Positions 5,652-8,725 of a DNA stretch of 8,725 nt are shown in pieces (position 1 is the first letter of the stretch; each line of letters starts with the position of its first letter). Location of the stretch: assembly GCA_937902305.1 (NCBI GenBank), contig CALDHV010000012.1, positions 1-8,725 on the forward strand, written 5' to 3'. The position numbers and the translations under genes are program-made. The notes beneath the pieces are model-generated. The model was not told where the DNA came from and did not search any database. It was given only the letters and a program-made list of their open reading frames with translations. The stretch comes from an uncultured Clostridia bacterium. Lineage in GTDB: Bacteria > Bacillota > Clostridia > Oscillospirales > Acutalibacteraceae.

Positions 5652-7376
5652 GTTACTGATAACACTGACGCCATAAACCTTGTCCGAACGGTGATTTCCA
5701 GCCGTTTGGACTATTTTTGTATTTAAGTTATTTATGACGCCTAAATTAAAATTTGCGGCTTCCTCCGTTTGCTCATCGGGAAGCGTTCCGCTCTCTAAAA
5801 TGCAGGTAATATCGTCTTTCAGTTTTATATGAATATGGTCTTCATAGACGAAAATCTTATCAATGATAAATTCGAGGTCGGTTTTGTCGAGCTTATCCTT
5901 TTCGGTGATTTCATCAATAATGTCTATCATTTCTTTGGCGATGCGGTTGACCCGTATTACCGTATTGCGTTTATCACGGGTTAGGATTATTTGATTTTGT
6001 ATGCCCTCTATCGTGCTGTCGCATTCGTCAAGCAGCGGCTGATAGGTTTCAACAATCAAATCTTCTTTGGAAAGGTCACGCATAATTTCTCTCGTCATTT
6101 GACGGGAGAGCATTGCCCGTTCCGTTCGCACATCAATCAGTTTCTTTTCAAGGTCGTCCTCCGATTCGTCCTTTTTCCTTATCTGCTCGGCTTCCTCCTC
6201 AATCGACTTATTGAGTTTTTTTATCATCTTGGCACTTGTCTTTTTGACCTCACGCAGATACCCTTTTAACACCTCGTCAAGCACATCTACACGAATGTGG
6301 TGGGAAGTACACGCTTTGAGACCTCTCACATGGTAAGCACCGCAACGGTATGCCTCTTTCAAGTCCTTTCGGCTCATGGGGAACATCGGACTTCCGCAGT
6401 CGCCGCATACCATAAATCCCGAATAGACATTATCATATTTTTTAATGCCTCGGTAACTGCTTGTCGTCCGCTTTTTCATTGCTTCCTGTGCTACCGAAAA
6501 TGTGCGGTAGTCTACAATCGCCTCGTGGTGATTTTCAAAGACAAGGTGTTCGCTCTCGTCCTTTTTGATATCGTCACCATTGATTTTCTTTCGTGTATAT
6601 TTGCCCTGCCGCAGAGTGCCGATATAAAAATCGTTTTGCAAAATGCCCTGAACGGTAACGATACTCCAAGACGGCTTTACCTTGTATTTACATTCTTCGC
6701 CCCGTGCCTCAATTCTCGCCCGTTGGTTGCTTCGGGGTGTGGGAATATGCTTGTCGGTCAGGTGGTTGGCGATTTTTTTGTAGCCGTAGCCGTCAATATA
6801 CAGTCGGAAAATCTCTCGCACCACTTCCGCCTCGCTGGGCTCGACTTCAAAGGTCATGGTTTTGGAGTTGGTAATCACATATCCGTAGGGTACCGAGCAT
6901 ATCCACTTGCCCTCTTCCTGACGGCGTTTGATGACATTTCGTACCTTTTTGGAGGTGTCGGTGACGGGCATTTCATTGACGAAAAAGTAAATCTGAATCC
7001 GCATCCAGTCATCGTTGGTAGGATAGTCAATGCTGTCGCCGATGGCGATAATCCGCACCCCTGCATCACGCAGATTTTCAAGTTCCACAAGTCCGTGTCC
7101 ATTCCGACGTGAGAAACGGGATAGGTCTTTGACAATTAAAATATCGTACTGATGCGACATCAGTTTTTCTCGCATCTCCATATAATTTTCACGCTGTTCA
7201 AAGGTATATCCCGAACGGTCTCGGTCTTCGTAAAAAGTAAGATTTGACCCTGGGAAAGTGCGTTTCACATATTCTTCAATAATTGATTTTTGGTTTTCAA
7301 TCGAGGTGTTGTCACGGTCTAATTCGTCATCGACCGATATTCGGCAGTACCCCGCAATCTCAAATTTCTCGGTCAT
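5199..7376 (-). CDS. Large serine recombinase fused in frame to the C-terminal part of SpoVT
   Basis: A 725-codon frame with two origins. Residues 1-575 are a large serine recombinase. The resolvase domain (about 5-155) has catalytic Ser14 in YCRIS and the Arg pair of DLSRFSRR (84-91). A recombinase DNA-binding domain follows (about 175-300). A zinc ribbon has Cys324, 327, 345 and 356, then a charged coiled coil (about 380-470) and a C-terminal segment to about 530, as in the Tn4451 TnpX/TndX group. Residues 576-725 (GDPLEIF to FLGKQMEE) match SpoVT from the second half of its AbrB domain through its GAF domain; the RVVIPKEIR part is missing. Base composition changes sharply at the join. ATG 7376 has AGGAGG six bases upstream and follows the nitroreductase gene by 26 bp. 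The fused product may be a by-product of insertion rather than a functional fusion. Confidence 0.88.
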   Translation of the reverse strand: MTEKFEIAGYCRISVDDELDRDNTSIENQKSIIEEYVKRTFPGSNLTFYEDRDRSGYTFEQRENYMEMREKLMSHQYDILIVKDLSRFSRRNGHGLVELENLRDAGVRIIAIGDSIDYPTNDDWMRIQIYFFVNEMPVTDTSKKVRNVIKRRQEEGKWICSVPYGYVITNSKTMTFEVEPSEAEVVREIFRLYIDGYGYKKIANHLTDKHIPTPRSNQRARIEARGEECKYKVKPSWSIVTVQGILQNDFYIGTLRQGKYTRKKINGDDIKKDESEHLVFENHHEAIVDYRTFSVAQEAMKKRTTSSYRGIKKYDNVYSGFMVCGDCGSPMFPMSRKDLKEAYRCGAYHVRGLKACTSHHIRVDVLDEVLKGYLREVKKTSAKMIKKLNKSIEEEAEQIRKKDESEDDLEKKLIDVRTERAMLSRQMTREIMRDLSKEDLIVETYQPLLDECDSTIEGIQNQIILTRDKRNTVIRVNRIAKEMIDIIDEITEKDKLDKTDLEFIIDKIFVYEDHIHIKLKDDITCILESGTLPDEQTEEAANFNLGVINNLNTKIVQTAGNHRSDKVYGVSVISNGDPLEIFTEKDGEVVFKKYSPVGELSPFAIQYADVLSRACNMTVLICDRDHVIAAAGNNRKDFYERRISSQLDEAMESRQVYVAHAGATTRLQPVEEIPRYASVAAPILVSGDVTGIVCLLQPESGAIPAEGDVRLAQVAAAFLGKQMEE
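5649..5663. other. Candidate attachment-site junction (element end in spoVT)
   Basis: Similarity to SpoVT begins at the Gly codon 5649-5651, and AT-rich element sequence begins directly after it. A small dyad, GTTA CTGA TAAC (5652-5663), sits at the border. Serine recombinases of the TnpX group exchange at a GA dinucleotide, and a GA is present at 5658-5659. The crossover cannot be fixed without the other end, since the shared core could lie a few bases either way. Confidence 0.45.
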
Positions 7377-7377
7377 A

Positions 7378-7394
7378 CTGTTCCTCCTATGTAT
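7378..7394 (-). repeat. 17-bp translation-initiation repeat, copy 1 (recombinase)
   Basis: The minus-strand block ATACATAGGAGGAACAG precedes the recombinase ATG. It matches 16 of 17 bases of the block before the nitroreductase gene (8163-8179); the single change is within the spacer after AGGAGG. Confidence 0.7.
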
Positions 7395-7402
7395 ACCGTA
7401 GT

Positions 7403-8158
7403 TTATCTCAATAAATACTTTGCAACCAAAGAATATTCGCCGTCCTCGGCATCAACAAAAATCTCTCTTTTTGCCGAAATATTCTGCTCTGCCATACATA
7501 TCTCCAAAATGCACAGAAAGATTCCGATATCAATACGGTTAAAGTATGCCACCGCTTTGGCGGGCATAATACCACGCTTCCCCGGTTTTTTATATCTGTA
7601 CACAAGGAGTTCATTCCCGTTATTATTTACAAACCACGGTTGTGTGTTGCAAGCACTTGGTGCAAAACGGACAATTTCCGCAACGCCCAATGAATCTCCT
7701 CTCCATATCTCTTGGATGGGCTTCCTTTTGGCTTTGAACATATCCTTTCTGTAAAGTGCTCTATCCGAAACTTTGTGAATCGCTATCATGATTACATAGT
7801 CAAGACCGTCGTACACTTGTTCATCCGGCTTTCCGATGCCAAACCATAATGTTCCGATATTCTGCGACACAAGATAAAGGTCTAACTGTTCACCGATATA
7901 TCCCGCATTCATCAAATAGTTTTCTTTTTTCTCGCTGTAAATCAAAATGCAGTACTCGGCATCACGCTTGAAGTTTACTTTTTCTGCCGGTACTATTCTG
8001 ATTGCCGTTTTGATATCGGGATATAGTTTATCAAAAGATTGATAGGCGTTTTTTATTGATTCGAGTCCACTTTTTTCTATTCTTTCGGAGCCGACATTTC
8101 TGAATAAATGAAATGATTTCCGCTTAAAAATTTCCGGATATAATAAACTGTTCATCAT
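7403..8158 (-). CDS. Nitroreductase-family protein (TM1586-like)
   Basis: A 251-aa protein of the flavin-binding nitroreductase superfamily. Members of this branch carry two half-domains. The N-terminal half has RKSFHLFRN (13-21, the usual R-x-S-x-R FMN-contact region). The middle has NAGYIGEQLDLYLVSQNIGTLWFG (84-107). The C-terminal half has RFAPSACNTQPW (164-175) and NRIDIGIFLCILEI (207-220). Substrate is unknown: nitro-compounds, quinones or another flavin reaction are possible. Translation most likely starts at the first of two adjacent ATGs (8158), nine bases after AGGAGG; an upstream TTG (8185) would place the ribosome binding site inside the gene. It lies between the acetyltransferase (38 bp before) and the recombinase (26 bp after), probably one transcript. 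AT-rich codon use fits the element, not the host. No transmembrane segment is obvious. Confidence 0.82.
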   Translation of the reverse strand: MMNSLLYPEIFKRKSFHLFRNVGSERIEKSGLESIKNAYQSFDKLYPDIKTAIRIVPAEKVNFKRDAEYCILIYSEKKENYLMNAGYIGEQLDLYLVSQNIGTLWFGIGKPDEQVYDGLDYVIMIAIHKVSDRALYRKDMFKAKRKPIQEIWRGDSLGVAEIVRFAPSACNTQPWFVNNNGNELLVYRYKKPGKRGIMPAKAVAYFNRIDIGIFLCILEICMAEQNISAKREIFVDAEDGEYSLVAKYLLR

Positions 8159-8162
8159 TTTT

Positions 8163-8179
8163 CTGTGCCTCCTATGTAT
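8163..8179 (-). repeat. 17-bp translation-initiation repeat, copy 2 (nitroreductase)
   Basis: The minus-strand block ATACATAGGAGGCACAG is the second copy of the element recorded at 7378-7394 (16 of 17 identical). Its last two bases overlap the inverted repeat at 8178-8201. Confidence 0.7.
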
Positions 8180-8201
8180 TAACAAACCGGGATTTGTTAA
8201 T
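8178..8201. repeat. Perfect inverted repeat across the acetyltransferase stop codon
   Basis: ATTAACAAA (8178-8186) and TTTGTTAAT (8193-8201) pair over 9 bp around CCGGGA. The arms cover the stop codon of the acetyltransferase gene and end just before the nitroreductase ribosome binding site. No T-tract follows on either strand, so it is not a standard terminator; it may be an operator, a coupling hairpin or an RNA-processing site. Confidence 0.5.
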
Positions 8202-8725
8202 CTTTTGTTCTTTTCTTCAGTTCCACCTTGACACTTTCAAGATCACTGCTTGTAAGAAGAGGAATCAAACTGTTGATTGTATCAATATCCATATCCCACC
8301 ATTTGATTTTTTCCATAAGAGTTACCATCTCATCGTCGAAACGCTTTCTGATCATCCTTGCGGGATTTCCCACAACGATCGTGTAAGGATCGACGTCACT
8401 TCCGACAACACTGTTGGCACCGATAATAGCACCATCACCGATATGAACGCCGGGAAGTATCACTGCGTTCTTCCCAATCCACACGTCGTTTCCAATGACG
8501 GTATCTCCTTTATACGGCATATCCTCTGCCTTTGGAGATTCCATATTCCAACCTTCAAGTGTATAAAACGGGAATGTCGATACAGCACTCATCTGATGGT
8601 TGGCGTCATTCATCATAAACTCAACTCCGGCAGCAATCTGACAAAATTTGCCGATGATCAGTTTATCCCTGCTCCACGGATAGAAATTCGTCACATGACT
8701 TTCAAATTCCGAGTCAGCAATATAA
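8197..8725 (-). CDS. Vat/CatB-type xenobiotic O-acetyltransferase, N-terminus outside window
   Basis: Acetyl-CoA-dependent acyltransferase of the left-handed beta-helix fold. The closest remembered relatives are the streptogramin A acetyltransferases (VatD/VatE) and type B chloramphenicol acetyltransferases. Seen here are DKLIIGKFC, the NDANH block with the expected catalytic histidine, STFPF, and GDTVIGNDVWIG. Hexapeptide turns follow (LPGVHIGDGAIIGANSVV), then VVGNPARMIRKRF and a C-terminal helical region with KWWDMD. The frame stays open to base 8725, and the residues before the GTG at 8694 (FESH) continue the family alignment, so that GTG is not the start; roughly the first 35-45 residues lie beyond the edge. 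It leads the visible operon into the nitroreductase gene. Antibiotic resistance is plausible, but many chromosomal relatives have no proven drug substrate. Confidence 0.85.
   Translation of the reverse strand, partial: YIADSEFESHVTNFYPWSRDKLIIGKFCQIAAGVEFMMNDANHQMSAVSTFPFYTLEGWNMESPKAEDMPYKGDTVIGNDVWIGKNAVILPGVHIGDGAIIGANSVVGSDVDPYTIVVGNPARMIRKRFDDEMVTLMEKIKWWDMDIDTINSLIPLLTSSDLESVKVELKKRTKD

Larger units (their letters stand above)
5652..8725. mobile_element. Integrated serine-recombinase element inserted in spoVT (one end visible)
   Basis: The visible 3.07 kb hold a recombinase, a nitroreductase-like gene and a Vat/CatB-type acetyltransferase, all on the minus strand with short gaps of 26 and 38 bp. 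The recombinase gene abuts the element end, the usual arrangement for serine-integrase elements. Composition is clearly AT-richer than the host side. Neither the second end, the 5' part of spoVT nor any mobilisation or phage gene is in the window, so its class (transposon, mobilisable island, ICE or prophage) is undetermined. Confidence 0.75.

Noticed and set aside
6297..7112. 271-codon frame antisense to the recombinase
   Set aside because: No ribosome binding site, no family pattern, and it lies fully within a well-supported conserved gene.
8197..8694. Acetyltransferase read as a complete gene starting at GTG 8694
   Set aside because: The frame continues upstream to the window edge with residues that fit the family alignment, and there is no ribosome binding site before the GTG.
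1..8725. CRISPR arrays, tRNA or rRNA genes, riboswitches
   Set aside because: No regularly spaced direct repeats, no cloverleaf-like sequence and no recognisable riboswitch core were seen on either strand.

Overview
The window looks like chromosome of a GC-rich, endospore-forming Clostridia member (probably Oscillospirales-like). The host part carries a SpoIID homologue, a remnant of spoVT and strong AGGAGG ribosome binding sites. From about position 5652 to the right edge an AT-richer insert interrupts it. Hand counts show the switch: the row at 5281-5340 (spoVT side) has 41/60 G+C, the row at 5701-5760 (insert side) has 19/60, the gap row at 3541-3600 has 34/60 and the insert row at 7441-7500 has 25/60.

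Left part (1-5198, host): a D-Ala-D-Ala carboxypeptidase cut by the left edge (minus), spoIID (minus, UUG start), a divergent multi-pass membrane protein of unknown function with an acidic tail (plus), glyceraldehyde-3-phosphate dehydrogenase gap (plus), and an alpha/beta hydrolase (minus) converging on gap over a shared 17-bp hairpin. Sigma-A-type promoters with exact 17-bp spacers can be read before the carboxypeptidase, membrane protein, gap and hydrolase genes. The gap promoter has a perfect inverted repeat in its spacer. SpoIID and the carboxypeptidase both act on peptidoglycan, so this side mixes spore/cell-wall functions with central glycolysis.

Right part (5199-8725): three minus-strand genes, a Vat/CatB-type xenobiotic acetyltransferase (cut by the right edge), a nitroreductase-like protein, and a large serine recombinase. 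The recombinase reading frame has no stop at the element end. It runs in frame into the last ~150 codons of spoVT, giving one 725-codon ORF. The simplest reading is that a serine-recombinase-driven element inserted into the AbrB-domain part of spoVT, leaving the SpoVT GAF half fused to the recombinase and the start of spoVT beyond the right edge. Excision could restore spoVT, so this may be a developmental (skin/sigK-like) arrangement or a simple inactivating insertion. The window alone cannot decide between these.
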